Source of the DNA: Prochlorococcus sp. AG-355-J04
Lineage (GTDB): Bacteria > Cyanobacteriota > Cyanobacteriia > PCC-6307 > Cyanobiaceae
Direction: 5' to 3'
NCBI GenBank assembly: GCA_003280885.1
Contig: QCDN01000009.1
Span: 1 to 36,034, forward strand
DNA: 36,034 nucleotides
The notes beneath the pieces were generated by a model. That model did no database searches, had not been told where the DNA came from, and was given only the letters and a program-made list of their open reading frames with translations. Shown piece after piece: positions 25,736 through 35,505 of the stretch. Made by a program: the position numbers and the translations under genes. Each line of letters starts with the position of its first letter. Position 1 is the first letter of the stretch.

Positions 25736-26634
25736 TTACAGACAAAAATGAGTGTAATAAACCACTATTTGGAAGAATATTGACTGCAATGGTTACTCCA
25801 TTCACTGAAAATGGAGATGTAGATTATGAATTAGCTATAAAACTATCAAATTATCTTTTTGAGAACGGTTCCGATGGAATTGTGCTATGTGGTACTACTG
25901 GAGAATCTCCTACTCTTTCATGGGCGGAACAGCATGATCTATTTATTGCGGTAAAAGGATCTTTGGATGCAACCTGTAAAGTAATAGTTGGCACTGGTAG
26001 TAACTGTACTAGCGAGGCTGTGGAAGCTACAAAAAAAGCATATGACTCTGGTGCCGACGGTGCTTTGGTAGTTGTGCCTTATTACAATAAGCCACCGCAA
26101 GAAGGTCTTTATAAACATTTCAGTTCTATTGCTAATTCTGCAAAGGATTTGCCTCTTATGCTTTATAACATTCCTGGAAGGACAGGATGCAATTTATTAC
26201 CTGATACTGTGAAGAAACTTATGGATTTTTCAAATATTCTCAGTATTAAAGCTGCAAGCGGTAGAATAGAGGAAGTAACAGAATTAAGAGCTGTTTGTGG
26301 CTCTCAACTCTCTGTATATAGTGGCGACGATTCATTGTTGCTTCCAATGTTATCTGTAGGTGCTGTAGGAGTAGTAAGTGTTGCAAGTCATTTGGTTGGA
26401 TTGCAATTGAAAGAGATGATTCATTCCTTTCAAAGTGGAGAGGTTTCCAATGCGCTTGCCATTCATGAAAAACTTCAGCCTCTTTTTAAAGCACTTTTTA
26501 TGACTACTAATCCAATCCCAATTAAGGCTGCTTTGGAGCTATCGGGATGGGATGTAGGTAATCCTAGAAGTCCTTTGTCACCATTAACCAATGACATGAA
26601 AAAGCAACTATCTTTTATCCTGAAATCCTTATAA
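25732..26634 (+). CDS. dapA: 4-hydroxy-tetrahydrodipicolinate synthase
   Basis: Condenses pyruvate with aspartate semialdehyde, the first step specific to lysine and diaminopimelate synthesis. The TIM-barrel enzyme shows [18 protein letters not shown] (17-34) and the [12 protein letters not shown] block with Thr55 and Thr56. The catalytic Tyr145 is in [12 protein letters not shown], and the Schiff-base Lys173 is in [33 protein letters not shown] is also present. Length (300) is normal. The ATG overlaps the asd stop by four bases, so substrate producer and consumer are translated together. The 80 bases after it are AT-rich and may hold a promoter for the ribonuclease J gene. Confidence 0.97.
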   Translation: MITDKNECNKPLFGRILTAMVTPFTENGDVDYELAIKLSNYLFENGSDGIVLCGTTGESPTLSWAEQHDLFIAVKGSLDATCKVIVGTGSNCTSEAVEATKKAYDSGADGALVVVPYYNKPPQEGLYKHFSSIANSAKDLPLMLYNIPGRTGCNLLPDTVKKLMDFSNILSIKAASGRIEEVTELRAVCGSQLSVYSGDDSLLLPMLSVGAVGVVSVASHLVGLQLKEMIHSFQSGEVSNALAIHEKLQPLFKALFMTTNPIPIKAALELSGWDVGNPRSPLSPLTNDMKKQLSFILKSL

Positions 26635-26714
26635 TAGGGATTATATTTAACTTGATAATTAAATTTAAATAAACCTTATTTGATTACAAGCAGGCCTTCA
26701 TAAATTTCAAAATT

Positions 26715-28700
26715 ATGCAATCAAGTACAAATTCAACTGTAAATAGATCTACTCATGATTCATCAAGATCTAAAAGTAATACGCCAGCTCTACGAGTAAT
26801 ACCTTTAGGAGGACTGCATGAAATAGGAAAGAATACTTGCGTTTTTGAATATGGTGATGAATTAATGCTTGTTGATGCTGGTCTAGCTTTCCCATCTGAT
26901 GGTATGCATGGTGTAAACGTTGTTATGCCAGATACAACTTTTTTAAAAGAAAATCAAAGAAGAATAAAAGGAATGATTGTCACTCACGGGCATGAAGATC
27001 ATATTGGAGGTATTTCTCATCATCTAAAGCATTTTAATATTCCGATTATTTATGGCCCAAGACTGGCAATGTCAATGCTTAGAGGAAAAATGGAGGAAGC
27101 AGGGGTATCTGATAGAACAACTATACAGACAGTAAATCCAAGAGATGTTGTAAAAGTAGGACAACATTTTTCTGTTGAATTTATTCGAAATACCCATTCA
27201 ATTTGCGATAGCTTTTCTTTAGCAGTTACAACACCTGTAGGCACAATTATTTTCACGGGAGATTTTAAGTTTGATCATATGCCAGTAGATGGAGAGCAAT
27301 TTGATATTGAAAGAATGGTGCATTACGGAGAGAAGGGTGTTTTATGCATGTTCAGTGATTCGACTAATGCCGAAGTTCCAGGTTTTTGTCCTTCTGAGAA
27401 GACTATCTATCCCTCTTTAGAAAAACATATTGCAGAGGCAAAAGAACGAGTTATTCTTACCACTTTTGCTAGTTCTGTTCATAGAGTGACAATGATCTTA
27501 GAATTGGCTATGAAACATGGAAGAAAGGTCGGTTTGTTGGGTAGATCGATGATAAATGTTATTGCTAAGGCGAGAGATATTGGTTATATGAAATGCCCAG
27601 ATGATTTGTTTGTTCCTATCAAGCAAATTAGAGATTTGCCAGATAGGGAGACCCTATTATTAATGACGGGAAGTCAAGGAGAACCCCTCGCAGCTTTAAG
27701 CAGAATCTCTCGTGGTGAACATCAGCATGTTCGTCTTAAGACTACTGATACTGTAATATTTTCAGCCAGCCCAATTCCTGGTAATACTATTTCTGTTGTT
27801 AATACAATAGATAGATTAATGAAACTCGGAGCAAAGGTTGTTTATGGAAAGGGTGAGAATATTCATGTTTCTGGTCATGGTTTTCAAGAAGATCAAAAGT
27901 TAATGTTGGCACTCGCAAAACCTAAGTTTTTTGTTCCTGTTCATGGAGAACATAGAATGCTTGTTTGTCATGGCAAGAGTGCACAAACTATGGGTGTTCC
28001 AAAGGATAATATTTTAATTATTGAAAATGGAGATGTAGTTGAGTTAACACCTAATTCTATTCAAAAGGGTGATCCTGTTAAAGCTGGTGTTGAACTGCTT
28101 GATAACTCACGAAATGGGATAGTAGATGCTCGAGTATTAAAGGAAAGGCAGCAATTAGCTGGGGATGGTGTAGTAACTGTTTTAGCTCCTATTAGTACAG
28201 ATGGGAAGATGGTTGCGCCTCCCAGAGTTAATTTAAGAGGAGTTGTTACTACTGCAGAGCCAAGAAAAATGTCTATGTGGACAGAACGAGAAATAAGTTG
28301 GGTCTTAGAAAATAGATGGAAACAATTATCTAGACAAACTGGGCCGAATAATTTTGAGGTAGATTGGATTGGTGTTCAAAGAGAAATTGAAAATGGTTTA
28401 TCGAGAAGAATGAGAAGAGAATTACAAGTTGAACCACTTATTTTGTGTTTAGTTCAACCTGCTCCAAGTGGAACTCGTGCTTATATTCCAAAGATGACCG
28501 AAGAGCAAAATTTCTCTAATAGAAATAGAAATAATAATAATTTCCACAAGAAATCAAACAATAATCATCCTAATAATTCAAATAACCCACAAAATACCCA
28601 AAAAAGTCCAAAAGTTTCACAGAATCCATCGGGTGAGACTGCTACAGAAGATTCTTTTGAAGGTAGAACAAGAAGAAGAAGATCTGCTTTAACATCTTAA
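26715..28700 (+). CDS. rnj: Ribonuclease J
   Basis: Metallo-beta-lactamase/beta-CASP ribonuclease with 5'-3' exonuclease and endonuclease activity in RNA decay and rRNA maturation. The zinc motif HGHEDH is at residues 91-96 (THGHEDHIGG). Further family blocks are IRNTHSICDSFSLAVTTPVG, FTGDFKFDHMPVDG, MFSDSTNAEVPG, the beta-CASP region with TGSQGEPLAALSRI, and FVPVHGEHRML near 400. At 661 residues it is longer than Bacillus RNase J1 (about 555). The extra length is an N-terminal Ser/Thr-rich stretch (1-24) and a disordered Asn-rich tail from about residue 598 that ends in GRTRRRRSALTS. Its stop shares bases with the tilS stop on the other strand. Confidence 0.95.
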   Translation: MQSSTNSTVNRSTHDSSRSKSNTPALRVIPLGGLHEIGKNTCVFEYGDELMLVDAGLAFPSDGMHGVNVVMPDTTFLKENQRRIKGMIVTHGHEDHIGGISHHLKHFNIPIIYGPRLAMSMLRGKMEEAGVSDRTTIQTVNPRDVVKVGQHFSVEFIRNTHSICDSFSLAVTTPVGTIIFTGDFKFDHMPVDGEQFDIERMVHYGEKGVLCMFSDSTNAEVPGFCPSEKTIYPSLEKHIAEAKERVILTTFASSVHRVTMILELAMKHGRKVGLLGRSMINVIAKARDIGYMKCPDDLFVPIKQIRDLPDRETLLLMTGSQGEPLAALSRISRGEHQHVRLKTTDTVIFSASPIPGNTISVVNTIDRLMKLGAKVVYGKGENIHVSGHGFQEDQKLMLALAKPKFFVPVHGEHRMLVCHGKSAQTMGVPKDNILIIENGDVVELTPNSIQKGDPVKAGVELLDNSRNGIVDARVLKERQQLAGDGVVTVLAPISTDGKMVAPPRVNLRGVVTTAEPRKMSMWTEREISWVLENRWKQLSRQTGPNNFEVDWIGVQREIENGLSRRMRRELQVEPLILCLVQPAPSGTRAYIPKMTEEQNFSNRNRNNNNFHKKSNNNHPNNSNNPQNTQKSPKVSQNPSGETATEDSFEGRTRRRRSALTS

Positions 28701-29707
28701 CTTTTTTCAAAATTTATATAGTTTTTATCCCAAACAATTTTTAAAAACTCTTGCAGATTAATTTGACCATTATTTTTTTCATAAATTGAAGTTGCTAATT
28801 TTGTCAGATTTTTAGAACTATATTGCTTTGCAGATTTTTCTTTCAAAAATCTATTTAAAATTGTGCACCTCGCTTCAATACACATACTATTTAGGAGATT
28901 TCTATCGATACCTTTTACATCTTTACAATATAAATACGCTAGTTCACTAAGATCATTACGTTCATTATTGTATTTGCTCATTTTTTGGGAAAAATTATTT
29001 ATCCTTTCAGAACAACCAGGATAGATGCCTTCTAAGGCAGGAATAATTTTTTTTCTTACTAAATTTCTTTTTAATTTAAGATCTGAATTTGTAGGATCTT
29101 CCCAGACTGGGATCTTCATATCATTGCAAAATTGTTTTGTATCTTCTCTACTGAAAATTAATATTGGTCTTATTAAAAAAATTTGATTTTCTATTAATCT
29201 TTTACTCTCAATATTACTCAGACCTGCAAAATTGCTTCCTCTAGATAAATTGAGGATAAATGTTTCTGCATTATCACTACTCGTGTGACCAGTTAACAAA
29301 TAAATATTATGTTTTTGCTGGTTTGTATTTAATAAAGTTTTGGCTCTTTCATATAATTTTTTATATCTCCATTCTCGTGCTTTTTCTTCTGAAGAAATAC
29401 TTTTTTTATTTGCTTTATCAAAAGAGAATGAAATATTTTTATCTTCGCAATAATCTTTTAATTCAAGAGCATATAGTGATGATTTTTCGTGCCACTGATG
29501 ATCTCCATGCCAAACACTAATAGACCAATTATGTAGTTTTTTTAGGTCATTAATTAGGTTTAATAAGGCCATTGAGTCTTGCCCCCCGGAAACACTTATT
29601 AAAATATTGGATCCTTTGGGAATTAATATTTTTTTGCTAAGAATCTCCTTATGAAGGTGATGATGCCATGATGACCAATTTTTCTGAGGTAATTTTTTAT
29701 CAGTCAT
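28697..29707 (-). CDS. tilS: tRNA(Ile)-lysidine synthase
   Basis: ATP-dependent enzyme that attaches lysine to C34 of the CAU-anticodon isoleucine tRNA, so that it reads AUA and is charged with isoleucine. The PP-loop SGGQDS is at residues 40-45 (ILISVSGGQDSMALL). It is followed by WHGDHQWHEKSS, KAREWRYKKLYE and TGHTSSDNAETFILNLSRGS, and by the WEDPTNSDLKLKRNLVRKKIIPAL signature. At 336 residues it is the short form without the full C-terminal domains of E. coli TilS. That matches many cyanobacterial versions. It is divergent from ycf23. The stop TAA overlaps the ribonuclease J stop in the shared bases TTAA. Confidence 0.93.
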   Translation of the reverse strand: MTDKKLPQKNWSSWHHHLHKEILSKKILIPKGSNILISVSGGQDSMALLNLINDLKKLHNWSISVWHGDHQWHEKSSLYALELKDYCEDKNISFSFDKANKKSISSEEKAREWRYKKLYERAKTLLNTNQQKHNIYLLTGHTSSDNAETFILNLSRGSNFAGLSNIESKRLIENQIFLIRPILIFSREDTKQFCNDMKIPVWEDPTNSDLKLKRNLVRKKIIPALEGIYPGCSERINNFSQKMSKYNNERNDLSELAYLYCKDVKGIDRNLLNSMCIEARCTILNRFLKEKSAKQYSSKNLTKLATSIYEKNNGQINLQEFLKIVWDKNYINFEKS

Positions 29708-29726
29708 TTTGTGTTGCTCAGATAAT

Positions 29727-29759
29727 ATTTTTTAAAAAATGCACTGTTTTACTAAAACA
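29727..29759. promoter_or_regulatory. Two adjacent inverted repeats between tilS and ycf23
   Basis: ATTTTTTAAAAAAT (29727-29740) is a perfect 14-base palindrome. Five bases further, TGTTTT-ACT-AAAACA (29745-29759) is a perfect inverted repeat with a three-base centre. Both lie in the 85-base divergent region. The first could be chance in AT-rich DNA; the second is more operator-like. No regulator can be named. Confidence 0.3.
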
Positions 29760-29792
29760 ATGTCACAATCGGGTAATAAATTCATTAAGTAA

Positions 29793-30569
29793 ATGAGTCT
29801 GATTAATCTTTTGCCACAAAAAATCAAGGAAGAGTTAAGAAGCAAATCCTTACTCAAAGTTATTTCAGGATTGAATAATTTCGATATTCAATCTGTGAAA
29901 ATAATTGTTGAGGCTGCTTCATTAGGAGGTGCAGATCTTGTCGATATTGCTTGTAAACCTGAACTAGTTGATTTAGCACTCAAGAATTCAACTCTACCCG
30001 TTTGTGTTAGTTCAGTAGTGCCTAAATCTTTTCAAGATTCTGTAAAAGCAGGAGCATCATTAATTGAAATAGGAAATTACGATACTTTTTATGAAAAAGG
30101 CATTAATTTTTCAGATAAAAAAGTTTTAAACATTACAAAAGAGACGAGGGATTTATTGCCTAATGTTCCTTTATCAGTAACTGTTCCTCATACTATGCCT
30201 ATTGATAAACAAGTTGATCTTGCTATAAAGCTAGTGGAAGAAGGTGTTGATATTATTCAAACAGAAGGTGGCACCAGTGCAACTCCTTACTCTTCAGGAA
30301 TTCAAGGCTTTTTTGAAAAATCAGTACCAACTCTTGCAGCTACCTATGCTATTTATCAAGAATTTAAGAAACAATCTCTGAATATACCAATCATGAGTGC
30401 CTCTGGATTAAGCCAAGTAACTTGTCCACTAGCAATATCCTCTGGAGCCTCAGCAGTTGGCGTTGGATCTGTAGTTAATAAATTAGATGATTTAATTTCG
30501 ATGATTGCGGTTGTTAGGGGCTTAAAAGAATCTTTGAAAAATTCAATAATTGGAGAAAAAATTTCTTAG
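29793..30569 (+). CDS. ycf23: Ycf23 / DUF561 family protein
   Basis: A 258-residue protein of the DUF561 family (Pfam PF04481), found in cyanobacteria and in the plastid genomes of some algae as Ycf23. It looks like a TIM barrel. Alternating strands and helices carry GGADLVDIACKPELV (47-61), AGASLIEIGNYDTFYEKG, LSVTVPHTMPIDKQVDLA, EGVDIIQTEGGTSATPYSSG, IMSASGLSQVTCPLAISSGASAVGVGSVVNK. The last block resembles a phosphate-binding site as in aldolase or ThiG-like barrels. No catalytic function is established to my knowledge. It is divergent from tilS and ends 29 bases before uvrB, so it may share a transcript with uvrB. Confidence 0.88.
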   Translation: MSLINLLPQKIKEELRSKSLLKVISGLNNFDIQSVKIIVEAASLGGADLVDIACKPELVDLALKNSTLPVCVSSVVPKSFQDSVKAGASLIEIGNYDTFYEKGINFSDKKVLNITKETRDLLPNVPLSVTVPHTMPIDKQVDLAIKLVEEGVDIIQTEGGTSATPYSSGIQGFFEKSVPTLAATYAIYQEFKKQSLNIPIMSASGLSQVTCPLAISSGASAVGVGSVVNKLDDLISMIAVVRGLKESLKNSIIGEKIS

Positions 30570-30598
30570 TATAGCAATACCCTTTTGCTACTAGGTTG

Positions 30599-32638
30599 AT
30601 GAACAACTATAAGCTTCAAGCTCCCTACGAACCAAATGGAGATCAACCTGAAGCTATTAAAAAATTAGTTAAAGGCGTCAATACTGGTAAAGAGTTTCAG
30701 ACTCTTTTAGGCGCTACTGGAACTGGTAAAACATTTACTATTGCGAATGTAATTCAACAAACGGGAAGACCAGCACTTGTATTAGCCCATAACAAAACGT
30801 TAGCCGCACAACTATGTAATGAATTAAGGGAATTTTTTCCAAAAAATGCTGTTGAGTACTTCATTTCTTACTATGATTATTATCAACCTGAAGCTTATGT
30901 ACCCGTAAGTGATACTTACATAGCCAAAACGGCTTCAATTAATGAAGAAATAGATATGCTTAGGCATTCTGCAACACGCTCATTATTTGAAAGAAAAGAT
31001 GTAATTGTTGTAGCTTCAATAAGTTGTATTTATGGTCTTGGTATACCGAGTGAGTATTTAAAAGCTGCAGTTAAATTTGAAGTAGGAAAATCAATAAATC
31101 TACGTTCTTCTTTGAGGTCTCTCGTTGAGAATCAATATACTAGAAATGATATTGAAATTACTAGAGGCAGATTCAGAATTAAAGGTGATGTTTTAGAAAT
31201 CGGTCCAGCTTATGAGGATAGATTAATTAGAATCGAATTATTTGGTGATGAAGTTGAAGCTATTAGATATGTTGACCCTACTACAGGAGAAATACTTGAA
31301 AGTTTGGAACAAGTTAGCGTTTACCCAGCGAAGCATTTTGTGACCCCAAAAGAAAGACTTGAGAGTGCAATAAGTGCAATTAGAAGTGAATTAAAAACTC
31401 AACTAGATAAATTTACATACGAAGGAAAATTATTAGAGGCTCAACGTCTAGAACAACGCACAAAATATGATTTAGAAATGCTAAGAGAGGTCGGTTATTG
31501 TAATGGAGTTGAGAATTATGCTCGTCATTTATCAGGCAGGGAGGAAGGCTCACCGCCAGAATGCTTAATAGATTACTTTCCCAAAGATTGGTTGTTGGTA
31601 GTTGATGAGAGTCATGTAACATGTCCTCAACTTCATGCAATGTACAACGGTGATCAATCTAGAAAAAAAGTTTTAATAGATCATGGTTTTAGATTGCCCA
31701 GTGCTGCAGATAATAGACCTTTAAAATGTGAAGAGTTTTGGGAAAAATCAAAACAGACATTATTTATAAGTGCAACTCCGGGTCAATGGGAATTAGATCA
31801 ATGTGATGGTGAATTTATTGAGCAAGTTATAAGACCAACTGGGGTATTAGATCCTGTAATTGATGTAAGACCTAGTGAGGGCCAGATAGAAGATCTGTTA
31901 TCTGAAATAAGAATTAGAGCTGAAAAGAATCAACGAGTGCTAGTGACAACACTTACTAAGAGAATGGCTGAAGATCTAACTGATTTTTTATCTGAAAATA
32001 AAGTAAGAGTTAGATATTTGCATTCCGAAATCCATTCAATTGAAAGAATTGAAATTATTCAAGACCTCAGAATTGGCGAATATGATGTTTTGGTAGGAGT
32101 TAATTTATTAAGAGAGGGACTAGATCTTCCTGAAGTATCCTTAGTTGCCATTTTAGATGCTGATAAAGAAGGTTTTCTCAGAGCTGAAAGGTCATTGATT
32201 CAAACAATAGGAAGAGCTGCAAGACATGTTGAAGGTGTTGCCTTGCTTTATGCAGATAACTTCACGGATTCAATGAAAAGAGCAATATCTGAAACTGAAA
32301 GAAGAAGAACTATTCAAAAAAAATATAACCAAGTCAATGGTATTACTCCAAAACCTGCAGGCAAAAAAATAGAAAATTCAATATTATCTTTTCTAGAACT
32401 TTCCAGAAAACTAGATGCTGGTGGTTTATCTAAAGATTTAATAAATATAGTTAATAACAAAACTGACGCAATTCTCAGTTCCAGTGATAATCAATGTTTG
32501 CTCGAAGAATTGCCTGACTTAATTGAAAAGTTAGAAATTAAAATGAAAGATGCTGCAAAAGAGTTAAATTTTGAAGAAGCAGCAAATTTGAGGGATAGAA
32601 TCAAAAAATTAAGACAAAAATTGGCAAGAAATAATTAA
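30599..32638 (+). CDS. uvrB: Excinuclease ABC subunit B
   Basis: Damage-verifying helicase-like subunit of nucleotide excision repair, loaded by UvrA and then binding UvrC. Walker A GATGTGKT is at residues 38-45. The beta-hairpin [12 protein letters not shown], the DESH box (VVDESHVT), [19 protein letters not shown]-like helicase motifs ([18 protein letters not shown]), [12 protein letters not shown] and the C-terminal UVR motif ([19 protein letters not shown]) are all present. The length is 679 residues from the ATG at 30599. A TTG directly before it (30596) is also in frame but adds only one residue, so I use the ATG. It ends seven bases from the convergent lysC stop. Confidence 0.97.
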   Translation: MNNYKLQAPYEPNGDQPEAIKKLVKGVNTGKEFQTLLGATGTGKTFTIANVIQQTGRPALVLAHNKTLAAQLCNELREFFPKNAVEYFISYYDYYQPEAYVPVSDTYIAKTASINEEIDMLRHSATRSLFERKDVIVVASISCIYGLGIPSEYLKAAVKFEVGKSINLRSSLRSLVENQYTRNDIEITRGRFRIKGDVLEIGPAYEDRLIRIELFGDEVEAIRYVDPTTGEILESLEQVSVYPAKHFVTPKERLESAISAIRSELKTQLDKFTYEGKLLEAQRLEQRTKYDLEMLREVGYCNGVENYARHLSGREEGSPPECLIDYFPKDWLLVVDESHVTCPQLHAMYNGDQSRKKVLIDHGFRLPSAADNRPLKCEEFWEKSKQTLFISATPGQWELDQCDGEFIEQVIRPTGVLDPVIDVRPSEGQIEDLLSEIRIRAEKNQRVLVTTLTKRMAEDLTDFLSENKVRVRYLHSEIHSIERIEIIQDLRIGEYDVLVGVNLLREGLDLPEVSLVAILDADKEGFLRAERSLIQTIGRAARHVEGVALLYADNFTDSMKRAISETERRRTIQKKYNQVNGITPKPAGKKIENSILSFLELSRKLDAGGLSKDLINIVNNKTDAILSSSDNQCLLEELPDLIEKLEIKMKDAAKELNFEEAANLRDRIKKLRQKLARNN

Positions 32639-32645
32639 AAAGAAC

Positions 32646-34406
32646 TTATTTTTCTAATTCGAAATGATTATGAATCGCATTAACTGCTTTGTCACAATCT
32701 TTTTCTAAGACAATACATGAAGTCCTGATTTCACTAGTGGCAATCATTTCAATATTGATATTTTTGTCAGCCAATGCTCTAAAGATTTTTCCAGCTGTTC
32801 CAACCTTAAATGCCATTCCCGCTCCTACAGTACTTACTTTGGCTATAGCAGGGCCATCTTCAATGTATGATCCGGGTAATTTTTTTATTAGGGCTTCAAA
32901 AACTAAGTTAGCTTTTTCTCTATCTTGTTTATTCATTGTAAGACTAATATCTTTAGTTTTAAAAGAGGAAATTCTTTCAGACTGAACGATAGTATCGATA
33001 AGTAAATTATTTTCAGCTAATGCTAAACATATTGATGCTGCTACACCAGGACGATCAGGCAGTTTTCGAAAACTTACTTGAACTTGGTTTTTATCTAATG
33101 CAATTCCTCTTACTTCAGGTTGATCTTGTTTTTCATTGATTGGATTAACAAATATTTGTGTATCGGATAACTTAAATTTCTCAGCAACAAATCTAATAGC
33201 TTTTGGTATATTATTGATTTCAATTACACAGCTGACTTTAATTTCACTAGTAGCTATTAACCTCACATTGATATTCGCTTGAGATAAAGTATCAAATAAA
33301 TCAGCTGAAACACTAGGTCTGCCCATAATGCCTGCTCCTTGAATACTTAATTTTGTCATGTTTGTTTTTAAGTTATATTCTCCTCCTAATTGACTAGTTA
33401 TAAGTTCACATTGTTCTGCAGTCTTTTTAATTTCTAATTCACTAACAGTAAATGTAATATCGTTTTTATTTCCATCATTTGTCGCTTGTATTATTAAATC
33501 TACACTAATACTTGCTTCTGAAAGTTTTTCAAATATTTGTGCAGCAATCCCAGGCCTATCAGGAATATTCGAGAGACTGAATACTGCTTGGTTTTCTAAT
33601 ACCTCAAGACTATTGACTGTTTTTGTTAATTCTAAGCTTCCTCTTTTTAGCGGGAGAGGTTGGATTTGACTTTCTAGAAGAGTCCCACTTGAGTCACTTT
33701 GGCTTGATTTGACACACAATTTAATTCCATAATTGCGAGCAATTTCTACTGCTCTTGGATGCAGAACTGAAGCACCGACACTTGCAAGTTCAAGCATTTC
33801 CTCGCAGCTGATTTCATCTAAGAGTTTTGCATTAGGAACAATTCTTGGATCAGTGGTAAGAACTCCTGGAACGTCTGTATAAATTTCGCACGTCTCAGCT
33901 CCTAAAGCTGTTGATAAAGCTACTGCGGAAGTATCTGAACCACCTCTACCCAAAGTTGTAATTTCCATTGAACCCGTATGGCTTAATGTTGTTCCTTGAA
34001 ATCCAGCCACTACAACTACAAAACCCTGATTTATATAATTTTGGATCCTTTCTGTTTTAATATCCAGAATTCTCGCTTTCCCATGAATTGATTCAGTTAT
34101 GATTCCAACCTGGCTACCGGTCATTGAAATTGCAGGTATTCCGTATTCGTTTAGTGCCATTGAGAGAAGAGCTATGGTTACTTGCTCTCCAGTTGAGAGA
34201 AGCATATCCAATTCTCTTCGATTAGGATTTTTACTAATTGATTCCGCTAAACAATTTAAATCATCTGTAGTGTGCCCCATTGCAGAAACAACTACGACAA
34301 TTTCATTTCCTGCTTCTTTACTTTGACAGATGCTACTTGCAATATTTTTAATTTTTTTAACATCACCTACAGAAGTACCGCCAAATTTTTTTACTAGTAA
34401 AGCCAT
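32646..34406 (-). CDS. lysC: Aspartate kinase with four ACT domains
   Basis: Phosphorylates aspartate, the first step toward lysine, threonine, methionine and diaminopimelate. The kinase domain (about residues 1-245) starts with LLVKKFGGTSVGD and shows VVVVSAMG, LLSTGEQVT, TTLGRGGSDTSAVALSTALGA and EIYTDVPGVLTTDPRI. The C-terminal part holds four ACT modules in two pairs. The ISNIPDRPG-like and ISIQGAGIMGRPSVSADLF blocks are echoed by FRKLPDRPGVAASICL and VSTVGAGMAFKVGTAGKIFRAL. The 586 length fits the cyanobacterial four-ACT form rather than the roughly 400-residue two-ACT form. Such domains normally give feedback control by lysine or threonine. It lies downstream of holA by 39 bases on the same strand. 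Confidence 0.96.
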   Translation of the reverse strand: MALLVKKFGGTSVGDVKKIKNIASSICQSKEAGNEIVVVVSAMGHTTDDLNCLAESISKNPNRRELDMLLSTGEQVTIALLSMALNEYGIPAISMTGSQVGIITESIHGKARILDIKTERIQNYINQGFVVVVAGFQGTTLSHTGSMEITTLGRGGSDTSAVALSTALGAETCEIYTDVPGVLTTDPRIVPNAKLLDEISCEEMLELASVGASVLHPRAVEIARNYGIKLCVKSSQSDSSGTLLESQIQPLPLKRGSLELTKTVNSLEVLENQAVFSLSNIPDRPGIAAQIFEKLSEASISVDLIIQATNDGNKNDITFTVSELEIKKTAEQCELITSQLGGEYNLKTNMTKLSIQGAGIMGRPSVSADLFDTLSQANINVRLIATSEIKVSCVIEINNIPKAIRFVAEKFKLSDTQIFVNPINEKQDQPEVRGIALDKNQVQVSFRKLPDRPGVAASICLALAENNLLIDTIVQSERISSFKTKDISLTMNKQDREKANLVFEALIKKLPGSYIEDGPAIAKVSTVGAGMAFKVGTAGKIFRALADKNINIEMIATSEIRTSCIVLEKDCDKAVNAIHNHFELEK

Positions 34407-34445
34407 ATTTAAATCATAATGTAAATTCTTAAACTTATAATTTGG

Positions 34446-35447
34446 TTAACTTAAATTAATTAATTTCTCTGTAAAAACATTTATAGGATTATTACCTTGT
34501 TTTAGTAATGATTCAATATCTAGTAAGTTACTCATTAAATTAATTAAATATTCTTGAGATATATTTTTGACTTTTCTTCTAATAAAAAAAATTCTTTTTG
34601 GATTAGAAATGCCTGCAAGATTACAAATCTTTTCTGCATTATCGTTACCTGAATTAACTGCTAATTTTATAATGGTATGAATTCTTATTTGACTAATTAA
34701 ACCTGCATTTAGTTTTAAAGCAGGTTCTCCTTTCTGTAAGGAATAATTTATTTCTATGAGGCTTTGATTAATATTTTTTTGTAAGAGAAGATCAATGATT
34801 TTGAAAATATTGGATTGATGATCACTAAATATTTTTTTAACATCATTACTTTTAAGAAAAAGTTGTGAATTCGAATCACTTGATACTGCAGAAAGGTATG
34901 TTTTTGCTTTAGCTAATTCATTTATGAGTTTAAAACTATCATTACCAACTGAATCAATTATTAATTCAGCTGCATTTTTATCAATTTTGATATTCATTTT
35001 AATTGCTGCATCTTCTAAAAATCTTTTTTGTCCCTCATAGTCCCAGATTTCTGGTAGAGAAAATGACTTTTCTTTAGCTAAATTATTTTTGATAAGTTTT
35101 TGTAAAAATTTAGTACTCTTTAGTCTTGAGTCTGGTTTTTTTGTATTTTGTAAAATGAAATAAGTATTTCGAGGTATATTGTCATGAATTTTTTCGAATT
35201 TAGTTCTTAGATCCTCATTTTTGGCAGTAAAAATTGGATTATTTTTCAATGTAACTATTCTGTATCCCTCTCCAAAAGGAGGTGTAAGAACTTCATCAAA
35301 AGCTTTATTGACTTGCTCATCATCATCTCCATTTAAATTTGTTACGTTTATTTCTTTCCATTCTTTGGATACTTCCTTATCAATTAATTGTTGAATAAAT
35401 GTATTTTGAGCATTTAAATCATTACCCCATAATATTTGTATTGGCAT
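34446..35447 (-). CDS. holA: DNA polymerase III subunit delta
   Basis: Clamp-loader subunit that opens the sliding clamp. The 333-residue protein has the HolA layout: an N-terminal domain with MPIQILWGNDLNAQNTFIQQLI in place of a Walker A. It continues with LTPPFGEGYRIVTLKNNPIF, NTYFILQNTKKPDSRLKSTKFLQ, a middle DxxG-like EINVTNLNGDDDEQV, and LIINSVGN-like helices (ELIIDSVGNDSFKLINELAKAKTY). Domain III has ALKLNAGLISQIRIHTIIKLA. As is normal for delta, it has no ATP-binding motif. The family is divergent, so confidence is a little lower than for its neighbours. It precedes lysC on the minus strand and is divergent from cobH. The ATPase subunit dnaX is also in this window. Confidence 0.88.
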   Translation of the reverse strand: MPIQILWGNDLNAQNTFIQQLIDKEVSKEWKEINVTNLNGDDDEQVNKAFDEVLTPPFGEGYRIVTLKNNPIFTAKNEDLRTKFEKIHDNIPRNTYFILQNTKKPDSRLKSTKFLQKLIKNNLAKEKSFSLPEIWDYEGQKRFLEDAAIKMNIKIDKNAAELIIDSVGNDSFKLINELAKAKTYLSAVSSDSNSQLFLKSNDVKKIFSDHQSNIFKIIDLLLQKNINQSLIEINYSLQKGEPALKLNAGLISQIRIHTIIKLAVNSGNDNAEKICNLAGISNPKRIFFIRRKVKNISQEYLINLMSNLLDIESLLKQGNNPINVFTEKLINLS

Positions 35448-35505
35448 AATAGCTCAATAAAAACCATATATTAACTATGATTACTTCTAACACAAATTAA
35501 ATTTA

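Noticed and set aside
32633-32659. Stem-loop between uvrB and lysC stops
   Set aside because: The 11-pair stem has a mismatch, a G-T pair and no G-C pair, with no separate T-run. It is too weak to call a terminator.
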